A stretch of DNA of 64,000 bases from Coptis chinensis (taxonomy: Eukaryota > Streptophyta > Magnoliopsida > Ranunculales > Ranunculaceae). Both the position numbers and the translations under genes were made by a program. The notes below the pieces were generated by a model, which was not told the origin of the DNA, did no database searches, and saw only the letters and a program-made list of their open reading frames with translations. How positions within the stretch are numbered: position 1 is the stretch's first letter; each line of letters opens with the position of its first letter. The stretch lies in the NCBI GenBank assembly GCA_015680905.1, contig CM027378.1:45573501-45637500 (forward strand). Reading direction: 5' to 3'. Positions 11,282 to 23,205 of the stretch are shown here, piece by piece.

Positions 11282-11810
11282 TGTTTCGGCAGTAAACTGC
11301 TTCAACACAACGAGAGCAATGGTAAATAACGCACTAAGAAACAGAGGAATTTGATGTTGGGGGAGATGAAACTGAACCAAATAATGGCTGCCTACGTACC
11401 CAAGATCTATTATCTAGGGATCAAGTTTCAACGTAGTTCACATTATTAGAATAAATAGTTTTTATATGAATGAAGAGATTGAATCCTACGAGGACTGTGT
11501 TTGTTTTTGTCAAAAGAATTCTTATCCCTTTGAACCTCTATCTTTATATTCTACAATAATGAACCTGGACATATTCTTACATAGACCAGTTGTTGGGTGT
11601 AGCTAGGATTAAGCCCTTGGGCGTGGGCTTAATGAGCCACAAAGTGGGTCTATACACAAGTTGTTGGGTATTAGTATATCGTAGATATGGAATCCGGATT
11701 GGTTGTGACTCACCACATATGGCATGGCTGAAGCGGGGAAGCACAATGCAAGTCTTTGTACAGGTTCTGTTTAGGGCAACGATTAATCATGTTTCACACC
11801 TGTCTGCAAA
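11282..11810 (-). repeat. LTR of the Tat-like element (outer boundary uncertain)
   Basis: The inner edge is fixed by the PBS: on the plus strand the LTR starts TGTTTCGGCAG at 11282. The outer edge could be a CA near 11807 or as far as ~11870; I see no second copy in the window to fix it. The expected opposite LTR, left of the antisense gene, was not found. Confidence 0.45.
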
Positions 11811-13600
11811 AAAACAAAAAAAAAGTAGAAAGACCAATGTTAGGTATTGAGTAGACCATGTAATGTAATGCATAATTAATCAAGAAGACGAAAAAGAGTA
11901 AGATGTGAATTTTTAATTTGGAAAGAATATGTTTAGAAACATTTTAATAGTAAGACATGAATACTACAAAGATAAATTATAGCAAATACACCATAGAATC
12001 CTTACATAATATAAAAAATGTGTAACTTTGCATTAAAACAATCATATCTATGCCTTGTATAAGCATACAATACACCAAAATCCATTATTTACATCGAAAT
12101 ATAACGCAATTCTTGAATGAGTGGGTTGACAGGGTATGGAAGGGTTTCCAGTCATGTCAAATAAGTCAGAGTAATAGCTCTTACTTCATGCACGATAAAA
12201 AAAGTGCATAAATATATAAATGTTCCACATAAAATCTACCATTCCCGGCCAGTTCATGTACTGTAAACAACAGTGATAGGATATGAGTTAATATCCCCAT
12301 TATAAAAAAAAACAAACATATATTCCACTCGAAGTTGATCAGAAAATCTAATAGACATTCCGCCACCACATTGAATTAGAACGACCTTCATCATTTTTTC
12401 TGACAGTCCAGTCATTGTAAAAAGAATTCCTCATATAGTCTAACTTTGTACCACCTACAAATATATATATTGCTAACTACATAACAATCCTCTTTAATTT
12501 AAAGCAAAACCAATAAATGGAATCAAAACGCTGAATCATCGGTACTTTAATTCGGCGTGTATATAATAGCATCATTCTTGCTCGTGTGTTCATATCCTCC
12601 TAGCTAGAGAAGAATAACTACAATCTCCGCTTCAGTTCGTTATCAAAACAATCCAGAACAACAACTATTACCCTACACAATCCATACATATGAACTGAAT
12701 ATGAATATATCATTGTCTCCTAAATAACAGTAAAAAACTCTTTCATAACATTGTCTTTTGATGATACAATAAAACTTTTCTAACGTGTCTTAAAGAAACA
12801 TGCTTGCGTAAATGTATAAGCCATCAATCCATGATTGTTTTCATTTAAGCATATGTTGCTAGTCTAACCTTCAAATTATGTTAAAAGATCTACCTTAGCA
12901 ATTCTAAAATGCCTAACCGAAATTGAATTTCTACTCCAAATAAGAAAAACAGAGATGGATAGATGTACTAACTGCTTTAAATAATCGCAACCTTAAAAAA
13001 TGCAATTCCAAAAATTTATGATGGATTGCACTACATTCATTTTGATTTTTCACAGTTTTAAAGTATACATCAATTGAAATAAGAAAAAGAAATCAAAACC
13101 TTGAAAGCTTTCAATCCAACAAGACGCTTGCAATAGCTCCTCCAAAAAAAATTCTCTTTTAATCCGGTTTTGTTTTTTTTTGGCTTCTTAGGTTAAGCTT
13201 AGCTACGTATTGTGACTTTAAGCTTCTTATTACATCCTTTCTACTCAGTAATCACACTAAGTTATTTCTGTACCATATTTTTCTCTTCTCCTCGTGTTTC
13301 GTTTTGGTGCTATTCATAGAGTGGGGTGAAACCACAAAGTTCAAATTTCTTTATAATAGTATTATGCATTAGTAATGTTCTCTAATCATCCATGAAATTC
13401 GCTAAAAACTTTGGTTTCATAGCATAATCAGTATCTTTGATCACTGCAAACATTTTTACAACCTATACTTAACAAAGCTTAACAACGTAGTGACCAGAAA
13501 CTGAGAGGTCAAATTTTTGAATGTATTAAGACCGTGTACTGAGCATTGGAGTAAACAGAAAAATTATTTTTCTCAATTAACAGACAGCATATATTATACT
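11811..13600. other. AT-rich DNA without recognisable genes
   Basis: Every frame is short and full of stops. There are A/T runs, but I see no protein similarity, RNA gene or clear repeat structure. A sequence rich in ACCACAAAG/GTGGGGTG near 13320 could form a small hairpin. Confidence 0.4.
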
Positions 13601-13604
13601 TTCC

Positions 13605-13740
13605 CTCACTTCCTCCTGTTCAGGATTCAAATCAAAAGGTTCTCCATTGTAAATCGTTTTCACTCCATGAGGTTTGTATGCTGGGGGAAAAAATAACACC
13701 ATTGTGCACTCAGGTAGGTAGTCCACTTATGCCCTTCGCC
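13605..13740 (-). pseudogene. DNA topoisomerase I (TOP1) fragment
   Basis: Read in descending direction with small frame changes, the peptides GHKWTT, then a VIF-P-type stretch, then AYKPHGVKTIYNGEP and FDLNPEQEEV match, in order, the start of the plant topoisomerase I DNA-binding core (KWTTLxHNGVIFPPPYKPHGVK...DLTPEQEEV in family members). Only ~40 codons are present, with at least two indels. The rest of the enzyme, including its catalytic tyrosine, is absent. This is a captured or decayed fragment. Confidence 0.6.
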
Positions 13741-13929
13741 AGAAACAGGTGTTTTTTTTGTAGATTGTTAAGTTTATATTAAGCAGAAAATATGAACAAT
13801 GAATGGTAATTGTTTTTATACTTTGGGTGGCAACGATCGAAAGCTATTGTCATCGCAAGCAAAATGGATAAGCAGGAAACCAAGAATGAAGTTAGTTGTT
13901 GCTTGAGGAGCGGTGGTACCTTCAAGGAA

Positions 13930-14037
13930 TAGCAGAATATGTCATCTCGATGGTGCCAAAGCAATTTCAAACCGAAGTCATGTGCGTCGCCGCTTTCGAC
14001 GTAAAACAGATCTGTGCCTACATGGTAACTGTGGAGC
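13930..14037 (-). pseudogene. Unidentified exon-like fragment
   Basis: On the minus strand an acceptor-like end (TTTGCTCCACAG) precedes ~110 bases that are open in one frame (YHVGTDLFYVESGDAHDFG, then LKLLWHHRDDIFCYSLK). A donor-like AAG/GTACC follows. I do not recognise the protein. The region lies between two other exon-like fragments on the same strand. Confidence 0.3.
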
Positions 14038-14444
14038 AAAAGAAAAATTGGTGTATTAGCAGTAAAAGTGGCAACTACATTTAATCACATAGCTCTAGCA
14101 GCTAAACCAAAAACACAATGATTACATGAAGAGTAGAACACGTAAGTTCACTTTATAGGATTTATGAGGATGTACTTAATTCCATATAAAGAAGAATGGT
14201 AGTGAAATCCTACATTGCAAGAGACTTCAAATATAAAGAAGCACGAGCAGTAAGAAAGTTTTGCATTGCTTTTATTCAACAATATAGCAATCCTATTGCA
14301 TTTACAATAAGAAATAAAAAAAAAACTAAGAATGTTACAACAATAAATTCTTTATGTGAACCAAGAGTAGATTACCTTAGATATATAGCTAAAGCATTTC
14401 TATAAACAAAATCCGGTGAGAACAGAGAAAGTGAAATGAATCAA

Positions 14445-14560
14445 ACCTTTGCAAGTAGACCTCTAAACTATTAATTCTATGGAGTCCTCTTTTGCATGCT
14501 GGTAATCCACATACACGTCTATTTACCTTTTCTATCAATATTTTGAGCTCGGGCCCCTTG
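14445..14560 (-). pseudogene. Unidentified exon-like fragment
   Basis: On the minus strand, an acceptor-like CTCTTTGCAAG precedes an open stretch (GPELKILIEKVNRRVCG, LPACKRGLHRINSLEVY) that ends with a donor-like CAAAG/GTTTGA. It looks coding in composition and splice context, but I cannot assign a family. Confidence 0.3.
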
Positions 14561-15299
14561 CAAAGAGATTAGAGACAAAAATGGTTAATAAAATGAGACG
14601 TAACATCAAACTCAAAAACATTGGAATGATATATGAGAAAAAACAAAGGTATGCTAAGAGATGAATTTACATGAACTATGCGCAATAAGATCAAAATTCT
14701 CAGTAGACAATCTTCATGGTATGTACTACATATCTAAAAGTTTGAGTTACCTAATCCCATTGAAACAACCATTGCTTTCACCGGTAAAAACATTCCAAAT
14801 CAATGCAACAATATAGAATGAAAATATACTAAAACCCATGAAATGAAACGAATACAATAAATCTTTGACAAACAACTCCTCAACTTCATTGCACTAAGCA
14901 ATGTACATAGAACTCTTAGCTCCTTGATTTGTACCCAAGTTCAGCATCGGTACTTGGAAGGATTAAAAGTCGCCAACTTTTTGTTTTTTCCACGGTAAAA
15001 ATTTCTATTCAAGCAAGACATAATGTGCTAACCTTGTAATACAGTGATGTGAAGGACGAAACTTGATACCTTAAGACGAACTTTTTTTGGCGTGAAGAAA
15101 AAGGTTGAACGAACTTGGGTATTAGCATAGATCACGACTTTTTTCTTTTTTTTTGGGTGGATTATTTAGTAGGAAAGTGTTTTTAGTAGTTTCTGATGTT
15201 GCAATTAGTATATGGTTGATCAATATGACTTCATCCTTGCTGAACAGAGTTCCAATCTTCAGCCAAATTTCTTAAAAAAATACATCACAAAGAACTGTT

Positions 15300-15480
15300 C
15301 ATATAATTAAATCGGAATTTGAAGAGAAAAAAAAAATACCTCTTGTTGCCGTGGTACAACAAAGACGTAATTGACCAATAGCTTCAAAGAACTAATTTCT
15401 TCTTTCAACTTGTTATATCTTCTTCACGCTCAATTGGGGTTCCGTAAAACACCAAGTCTTCTTCTTCGCCATTTTTTATT
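15300..15480 (-). pseudogene. TOUGH/GPATCH1-like first exon fragment
   Basis: On the minus strand the frame EEEDLVFYGTPIEREEDITS matches the highly conserved N-terminus of plant TOUGH (TGH), a G-patch RNA-processing protein. A stop follows, then KKK, and in a shifted frame VVPRQQE corresponds to the family's VPWKQE. A donor-like CAAGAG/GTATTT comes next, consistent with the end of exon 1. The usual ATG context is altered, and there are at least one stop and one frameshift. No later TGH exons are recognisable nearby. Confidence 0.6.
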
Positions 15481-16037
15481 AATTTTCAAATTGGGGTTTT
15501 TGGAAGCAGCAAATTTTGAGAGAAAGCACACAAAAAAAATTTATGGGAGTACGTTTGTTGTGTCTTGAACTCACAATAATTAGACCATGGGTGCAACCCA
15601 AATTAAGGGGAAGATGAAGAAGTGTGCTCTCTCTCCTATCTTTTCATTTTTTTTAACGTCAAATTAATTACCTAATTAAATGACATTTATGGTGCAAACA
15701 ATTCAAATGAGAGGCGTGGATTTGAATTTTTAATTCGCCACCAGATGAAATGACCAATTACTCCTAATTAAAGTACTAACCAATAGTTTCATTTAAGGAC
15801 AATATGGGTACCATATATTTACAAAAACATAAAAAGACCAAATTATCCTTGTAAATGGTATTTGGGTGTTTTGATTTAATTATTTATTCAGGAGTATTAT
15901 GCGTCAGAAAAAAGCCCGGATGAATTTAAGAGGCTAGGATCATGGTACTAGTAGAGATATAGAGGCTCTCTTTTAAGTTATTGATCGTGTAAGAGTTGGA
16001 CCACCTTTTAATTTGTTGGGCCACTTCTTACGTAATC
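15481..16037. other. Non-coding AT-rich stretch, possible Helitron 5' end on the minus strand
   Basis: There is no coding signal. On the minus strand the sequence starting near 15962 (TCTATATCTCTACTAGTACC) resembles plant Helitron 5' termini, which start TC and have a TCTCTACTA-like composition. I could not find a matching CTRR hairpin end on the left, so the Helitron idea is unproven. Confidence 0.2.
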
Positions 16038-16920
16038 ATCAAGTAAGCAGAGCGATCCGGGTGGGGATAAGTTGATAAAAAAGTGAATTGGTTGGTTTCT
16101 GTCTGCCTGTCCTCATCCTTGTACAAACTTTGATAATTTCTCCGCAATCTCTCGCGACATAAACTCCCTTCGCTCCCCTCTCCCAAAACTCTTGATTGCC
16201 GAAATCCATCACTCCCTACCACACACACACTCTCTATCTCTTCTTCATAGCACCCCACAATGTCTCGCTTTCTTGCTGGAAAATTGGTGGGGAATCAAAG
16301 TAAGTTCTAAAGTTCTACCTTTTCTATTTCATTTGTTTATCAAAGTTTTAAGTTTTCCTTTTGATTGTATCTCAGTTGTGCTTTGTGGTTTATACTTGAT
16401 TATGGGTTTTCTTTGAAATAAATCTTGCTTTTGGATTTTATTGAATATTTTTTTTGTTAGTTTATCACGAGAGATGAAAAATGATATCGAAACTAAGAAT
16501 GAAGGAAGCATAACTCATTTAATTGTGGGTTGATGGTTTTGGGTCGACACTGTTGTTTGTACTTCTGTTAAAGTTTTTTTCCTTCACTATCCATTGTTTT
16601 GAATGTTGTTTAGAAGAGTGTGTAGAGGAACTATTTTTTAGTGAATTACTTATATGCGCGAGTTAATCGGTAGAATCCTTTTGTGGGAGTAGTGCATTGG
16701 GTGCTCAATATAGGGGAGAGTATCAGTATTCTTACGTCCATCGGATGGCACCATAGTCTCCTTTGAGAGTGATGTTCTTTGAGGTGGTACATGGATAGAT
16801 AAGTTGGTTCTTTCTTCTTTTTGTTTAAAGATTTGTCCTTCTTCACCAATATCCATCTCTCCCTCTCTTCTCCACTCTTTCTCCACTCACGCCCTCACTG
16901 CAATACAGTATACTAGTAAC
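16038..16920 (+). repeat. Left arm of a ~0.9-kb inverted duplication, with promoter and first exon
   Basis: This is the inverted, roughly 90+% identical counterpart of 20858-21755 by eye. It includes an AC-rich stretch (ACACACACACTCTCTATCTC), then ATG at 16260 encoding MSRFLAGKLVGNQ and a GTAAGT donor at ~16298. Exon and donor are conserved in both arms, so the duplicated unit is the 5' end of a gene. I do not recognise the protein, and no second exon is evident. In this arm the base before the donor is A, in the other G. Confidence 0.75.
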
Positions 16921-18420
16921 AGGAAACCATCTCAGTTGGGATATTGACTCTGGCCCACAGAATGCCGAGAAAGTTGGATCTATGCATTTGCACGCTATAT
17001 ATCATATCTCTCGCCTACTCTTGAGGTCGAGGATTTAAACAGCCACTCTTGGGCTAACGGGCTATACCTATCAACCTTGGTGATCAGCCAAGGTATTTTT
17101 CGAACACCTACTATCTTGCAGGATGCATAACTCTTGCTACAATTATCCAAATGCAATGAAACTTAGTTCATTTGAAAACATAGATAGAGTGCTAACTTTT
17201 CTGCCTAGGTTATTATAGCTTAAATTTGACTCTTAACTATGCTAAAACGCAACTGGAAATCAGTCCAGTACACCAAAAATTCAGTTGGAACAGTCCACGT
17301 TTTGAAACCCATAACTTCCAGCTCCGTGATCCAAACACCATGACATTGGAACCATTAGAAAGTAGATACAGAGTACTAACTTTACTGCCTAGTTCACTAA
17401 ATCCCAAATCTAACACTAACTACTACAAAATAGAGCAAAGTCAGTCCAAATAGCAGTTTTCTGGCGGCTAGAATACCATCTTTGAACTTGCGTAACTCCC
17501 CGACTCGATATTTAAATACAGAAATACTATGAAACTGGAACTCTTAGAAAATAGATTCAGAGAACTAACTTTTCATCCAAGGTCACTATATCCCAAAACC
17601 CACTTTAAACCGACAAATTCTAGTGCAAAGTCGGACCAATGAAGTCCTGCTTCCGGAGACGAACATCGGGACAAGTGTTTCTCTAAATTTATCGACTATG
17701 TAGCAAGTGAACCACCAATATAAAACATTAGAGTGAATACTTACAATCTTACATGTCCCTTGCGAACTGATTCCCAGAGAGTAACAAAACAATGGAATCA
17801 ACCAAGCTTTCTAATGAACATAAACAAATAAGGCAAAAATCCAAATTCATCACAACGATACCACTGTGTCTGTGTTACATTTCAGGCTCCAAAGATGAAA
17901 CCCACACAAGGAACCTGTTTAGTTGACTATATCTAGTTTAAGGACATCCACAAAAACCGGCATAACTGGCTCGTTCAGAAATAATTACAGCTAGAAAACA
18001 AGCTCCTCAACAATCAACCAAAACCATAGTCATATCAAAACATTGTCGTGTTCTATTAGTGTTGTTAAATTCCTTGGTGTTCCATAGGTTACCAGCACAC
18101 CCAAAGGAGAAGAAAAATTGAACCTAAGGTAGTATCCATACAAATCTACTGAACAAAGTAGAAAATTACCATACAAGCAATAATTAAATAATGAGTAATA
18201 TGCTATTTGAAAGTAGGAAAACACTAGCACTTCTTTTCTTTATAGGCGTTTCCCCTTCCCCCCTAATTCATAATGTATTAGAAATTTATATAAAAAAAAA
18301 GAATAAATAATCAACACTCATTTCTAAAATAGAACCAACAAGATCAGGAATCTATATCCTGAACCTTCATTTTCGATTTCTCTCCCTCCAACTAAAATAT
18401 CCATCTTTTTTTTTTTTGAA
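16921..18420. repeat. Degenerate tandem repeats (~185-bp period) and non-coding DNA
   Basis: Between ~17105 and 17640 a pattern recurs three times: CATAACT..., CCAAATGCAATGAAACT, AACTCTTAGAAAATAGATTCAGAG, TGCTAACTTTTCTGCC, then a TCACTATATCCCAAA-like end. This gives an old tandem array of ~185-bp units, perhaps from a retrotransposon LTR or leader. The remainder to 18420 is AT-rich with no coding signal. Confidence 0.45.
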
Positions 18421-19950
18421 ATATTTAGAGGGTTAAAGCAAACCCACACCAGTTACACTGAAGGATCCTTGCCCGAAGGCTCACCAACCCCTAAGGGAAC
18501 CTAATCCAAAGGCTCTCGCCGATGCACCATCTTTAATTATAGGATGAGCATAACTTTCCAAAGTAAATAATAATAGGATGAGCATACCTTTCCAATGCAA
18601 ATAGTACCTGGACTGCATGTCTGGTGAGGTGGTGTCACTCTTCTTTTTCTCCCACAACTGACCTGACTACTTCCCTTGAAGAATTCCCCCTCCATCAAAG
18701 CATGAACTCCAATCGTGCCCAGAAGCAACACTTAACACCATGGAAGCTTCGCTTTACTCTTCCTTATGAACCCTTGGAAGAACTAAACAAGAAGAACTCA
18801 CTAGAAAGGAAGCCGAGAAGCCTTACTCAACTACCAGGCAAGGAAAGGGAGCTCATGCTTTGTCCTAACAATAAGGAAAGAAAATACATTCTAAGCCTTG
18901 CTTCCTCGAAACGGTTCAGCTGGTGGTTAGAGCCAGTGGACTCTTCATTGTCCCCATCATAGAGAGCAAGCAAGCTACCTCGGTGACTGGCGTCGTTGGC
19001 CATGATCTCCGGGTCTGATTCACCAAGGCGTTCTAGGTCCTCTATTTTGACTAACCTCCTGGACAGGCCTCTAGTAGTTCGCACCCACCTGCGGTTTGCA
19101 AACTGACGGCGAACCGAGTCTAAGAAAGATTCCTCTTGTGCCCAACCTATGGTTCAACACTCAAGATTAGGGATGAAAACCTAAAGGCTGGCACCAGCTT
19201 AATATAATAAGGTTTAGAAAGACCGCAAAGATGTGTGCTTGCTACTGTATGCTTCCCGATTAACGTCCGATGTTGCAATTCTTTATATCTTTGAATCAAA
19301 GCGGTCCCGGAAATAAGTGCGTCGAAAGTGTAGTGCAATTTCTTCGGTTCCTTAGCGGGCTATGCCTAGGTTCAAGATACATGCATGAGGCTCAACCAAG
19401 CCCCGAAATGAAGCTGAGTGCTTAGCACTGAATTAGTAGCACCACTTGTACCACTTGCATAGCATATCGTTAGTAGCTACAAGGCAAAGAGCTAACTCAA
19501 GAACGCAAGAGAAGTGCTTTTTCAAAGGTAAGAAAGCATCTACTGAGCTAACCATCTAATCTAAGCAGTAGCATCTCAACGTAGCTTTCCGCTTGGAGCT
19601 CTATAAGGTAACTTCCCCTGCCCTACATTCAAGCCAAGGAACGGGCTCTAGGGGAACAAGAGCAAAAAATATTATCTTATAAAGGATGTAGGTCAGGTTA
19701 AGAGCCATTCCTTGTGTAAGAGCGCAAAGGGCGGAATCTCTGCGTGATCTTGAGGACTAGTAGTAGCTAGAAGTCTCCATGAGCTCCCCCAATTCCTATT
19801 GAGATTGAGAAACATAGGCTTCTCTCTCAAGAAAGCATGTCTTAGTGGGTAGTATTTGCATGTGTTCCCAAAAGGCTATACCCAACGTCGAGTCCAGTAA
19901 CGGAACAAGACAATGGCCGAACTTCTCACTGTCTCTGCCAAACTTTAAAT
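18421..19950. other. Probable mitochondrial DNA insert (NUMT), no intact gene
   Basis: Composition changes abruptly to a higher-GC, low-homopolymer sequence typical of plant mitochondrial intergenic DNA: mixed purine-rich words such as GAAGTGCTTTTTCAAAGG, CCAAGGAACGGGCTCTAGG and AAGAAAGCATCTACTGAGC, with no codon bias. It sits between AT-rich nuclear stretches. I cannot name a mitochondrial gene in it, so the origin is judged from style only. Confidence 0.45.
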
Positions 19951-20270
19951 AACGATCCACTTAACAATTATTTCACCCTTCCCTCAATAGTTCAAATTAA
20001 CCTTTCCTAACTTAAGTGTAAGCAACCCAACCAAACTTCTCTTACTGAGCTCTTTCAAGCTTTAACAAGTCTTTAGGATCGGCAATACTACCATGTGTGC
20101 GCAACACAATTAACAACCTTCAACCCATCAATGAAACCCCCATTCAAAGTCTCTTCCTTCAATTGCTATAAAAAGTCAAAAATTTAATAAAAAAGGGAAG
20201 CAAGACACCAAGATTTCTTTTCATTTTTTCTTTTCTTTTTTCGGAACTTGAGAATAGAGATTAGAGATAA
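19951..20270. other. Non-coding spacer
   Basis: AT-rich, pyrimidine-rich DNA with no recognisable feature, ending at the left terminus of the MITE. Confidence 0.4.
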
Positions 20271-20749
20271 GAGCATCTCTAGGTGGTAGTATAACATGTC
20301 AAAATCTTCAAATTTGAAGAAATACTTCGAAATTTCCCAGAATTATAACTCTAGGTGGCCTCAAATTCAGTTACATCACCTGTTCGTTCGCATTCTTGTT
20401 CGTAAATTTGGCAATTTGGATGCAGAGCGACATTGGTAATGTCGCCGAATTTTTTTTTTCTTTACTTTGACCAACACCATGCGCCCGATGGTATGCTTGT
20501 CGTAGCGCCACTCTAATGTCGTGTGGGGTTTTTTTTTTGAATGGTTGCGCACCACTCTTAATGTCGCGTGGGTTGTTTTGGAATTGTACAGGCAACACTC
20601 CAACTGTCGTGCGACAGTGGTAATGTCACGTGGGTTATTTTTTGCTAATGGAATTTGCGACCACCTAGAGTTGGTCAAAATTTGTGACCAGATTCTCCAA
20701 ATTTTTTCTTCAAATTTGAAGAGTATACTACCACCACCTAAAGATGCTC
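20271..20749. mobile_element. MITE with terminal inverted repeats (PIF/Harbinger-like)
   Basis: The left end GAGCATCTCTAGGTGGTAGTAT and the right end, read inward, GAGCATCTTTAGGTGGTGGTAG form terminal inverted repeats. Just inside them, CTTCAAATTTGAAGA occurs near both ends. Flanking trinucleotides are TAA (left) and TAC (right), close to the TWA duplication expected for Tourist/Harbinger-type insertions. The interior has no transposase and carries several AATGTCG(C/T)GTGGGTT repeats. Confidence 0.65.
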
Positions 20750-20857
20750 TACGGACCAAGACTAAAAGAGGTGTTTGTTTGTTATTAGTTTTTTTTTCCC
20801 TCCTTATCAATTCCAATCCTTCTAAATATATACAGGCCCAATGTAATAAAACATGCA

Positions 20858-21755
20858 TAACTAGTATACTGCATTGCAATGAAGGCCTGAGCGGAGAAAG
20901 GGTGGAGAAGAGAGGGAGAGATGGATATTGGTGAAGAAGGACAAATCTTTAAACAAAAAGAAGAAAGAACCAACTTATCTATCCATGTACCACCTCAAAG
21001 AACGTCACTCTCAAAGAAGACTATGGTGTCATCCGATGGATGTAAGAATACTGATACTCTCCCCTATACTGAACACCCAACACACTACTCCCACAAAAGG
21101 ATTCTTTCGATTAACTCGCGCATATAAGTAATTCACTAAAAAATAGTTCCTCTACACACTCTTCTAAACAACATTCAAAACAATGGATATTGAAGGAAAA
21201 AGACTTTAACAGAGGTACAAACAACAGTGTCCACCCAAAACCACCAACCCACAATTAAATGAGTTATGCTTCCTTCATTCTTAGTTTCGATACCATTTTT
21301 CATCTCTTGTGATAAACTAACAAAAAAAAAATATTCAATAAAATCCAAAAGTGAGATTTATTTCAAAGAAAACCCATAATCAAGTATAACCCACAAAGCA
21401 CAACTGAGATACAATCAAAAGGAAAACTTAAAACTTTGATAAACAGATGAAATAGAAAAGGTAGAACTTTAGAACTTACCTTGATTCCCCACCAATTTTC
21501 CAGCGAGAAAGCGAGACATTGTGGGGTGTTATGAAGAAGAGATAGAGAGAGAGTGTGTGGCAGGGAGTGATGGATTTTGGCAATCGAGAGTTTTGGGAGA
21601 GGGGAGCGAAGGGAGTTTCTATCGCGAGAGATCGAGTGAGGAGAAATTAACAAAGTTTGTGGAAGGATGAGGACAGACAGACAGAAACCAACCAATTCAC
21701 TTTTTTGTCCACGTACCCCCCACCCGACCCAAGATCGTTCGCTCCGCTCACTTGA
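20858..21755 (-). repeat. Right arm of the inverted duplication, with promoter and first exon on the minus strand
   Basis: Inverted counterpart of 16038-16920. On the minus strand it holds the same 5' leader, ATG, MSRFLAGKLVGNQ and a good AAG/GTAAGT donor (near 21479-21521). Together with the left arm it forms a ~5.7-kb palindrome-like arrangement with ~3.9 kb between the arms. Confidence 0.75.
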
Positions 21756-23205
21756 CTAAGAGTAGGGACTGGTTATGCGAGAAGACACAAATGGATATAT
21801 GTGTCAGTCACAACAGTGTGTAGTCTGTAGATGGATATGTGTGGTCATGGCTAGGGATATTTGTGCGTTATATTATAATGATTTTAGACTATGTAGTTAA
21901 ATTTGAATTATTATATATGTTAGCTAGTTTTACTCGTTGAAAATATGCTTTGCAGGATGGTAAGTATACTAACCTTCTTACAGGGGTGGATTATCATATA
22001 ACGATTTTGTACAAGGTAAATTTATTTTATTTGTTGATTAACTTTGCGAAAATGACTCCTCACACTGTATAGAGGAACTAATAGTCCTGATGTAAATTAT
22101 ACAAGGTTTTTAGTAGATTTTAGACGCGTTAGAGAAACTAATGCCTTCCGAGGGAAGGAACTAAATTGTCTCGAGGCTTAAAGGTTACTCAGTAATTGCT
22201 TAACGACCAGTTACTTTACTGTTCTGGCATTGGTCAAGACGGTTAAGTAACTAGGTTGAGCAATGAGATGTATATTATTATGATTTTCAGGTTTTGACAG
22301 GATTTATGTTTATAAAATGTTGAAAATACAGAGGAGACTCTGTCGAATGTTTTTAAGAATGTGATGTTTATTTTTGGTTTTAGTTTATTAGATTATAGTC
22401 GGTATTTTAAGTTCTAGTTTGGACTCGTGTGAGTCAAACCCTCTCACGTCCTGGTTTATTAGATTGTTGAATATTCGGATCGAGCTCTTTTATCTTAATG
22501 TTATATTGTCTGAAAAATTGGGGCGTGACACAGTTATTATTATGTAAACGGGTGTCCAAATTTATGCCTCATTACATTGATGAAAAGTATAGAACTTTTA
22601 TTTACTTGTTAAAAAACCACCCTTTGTTGGTTTGTTGGTGTTAATTGGTGGTTGTGACTTGTGAGTGGTCACAACTTCTGTGAACCTTGCGCTCTGCTCT
22701 AACATGATGTGAAAGAGTTGTTCTGCCTTGTGTAGTAGTTACTGGATAATCTAGAATTATGGTTGTCTAGCTGTTAAATAGTCATGTGTGGCCTGGAAAT
22801 TGGGTTTAGTTTTAGACTCATGCTTTGTCACCGAGTAAGAAGGCGCAAGTGGGCAACAGTGTTTTCTACCTTTAAAAAAAACAATTATGTTAAAACCTAA
22901 GAAGTTACATTGACACGTGTATATGTGTCCTCATCCGACAGGGGAAATATAAAAGTTGAGGTATATAACATACAATACAATATGTGTCTGTGTTTGTCTA
23001 ACACAGACACATGGATATATGGATACGTACCCCCGACACAGAATGGAAAAATGGTGTGTCCATGTAACATAAATTAAAACTCATTTACGCATTTTGTACT
23101 AGTTTTGTAGATGATAAAGATGCATCTCTGCTCATGTCGTTGTTACCGAACAATGAAATGAAACGTTTTTTTTTTTTTGAATATATATGTCTATGTCTCA
23201 TGTAG
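21756..23205. other. Degenerate repeat DNA without genes
   Basis: No coding signal. A sequence near 22495-22530 (AAAAATTGGGGCGTGACACAG) looks like the end of a gypsy-type LTR or leader. A palindrome, GTGTCTGTGTTTGTCTAACACAGACAC, lies at ~22985-23011. A poly-T run (23166-23178) directly precedes the next exon's polypyrimidine/acceptor region. Confidence 0.4.

Noticed and set aside
13896..14405. Plus-strand small ORFs of 62 and 69 aa
   Set aside because: No similarity; the splice-like context and better coding look are on the minus strand.
20376..20934. 167-aa minus-strand and 137-aa plus-strand open frames
   Set aside because: Both overlap the MITE and its low-complexity interior and match nothing; open by chance.
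16646..21131. Pairs of similar small ORFs (60-80 aa, MVKKDKSLNKKKKEP-type) at 16.7 and 20.9 kb
   Set aside because: Their similarity comes from the inverted DNA duplication; they lie downstream of the first-exon donor in presumed intron sequence and show no independent coding evidence.
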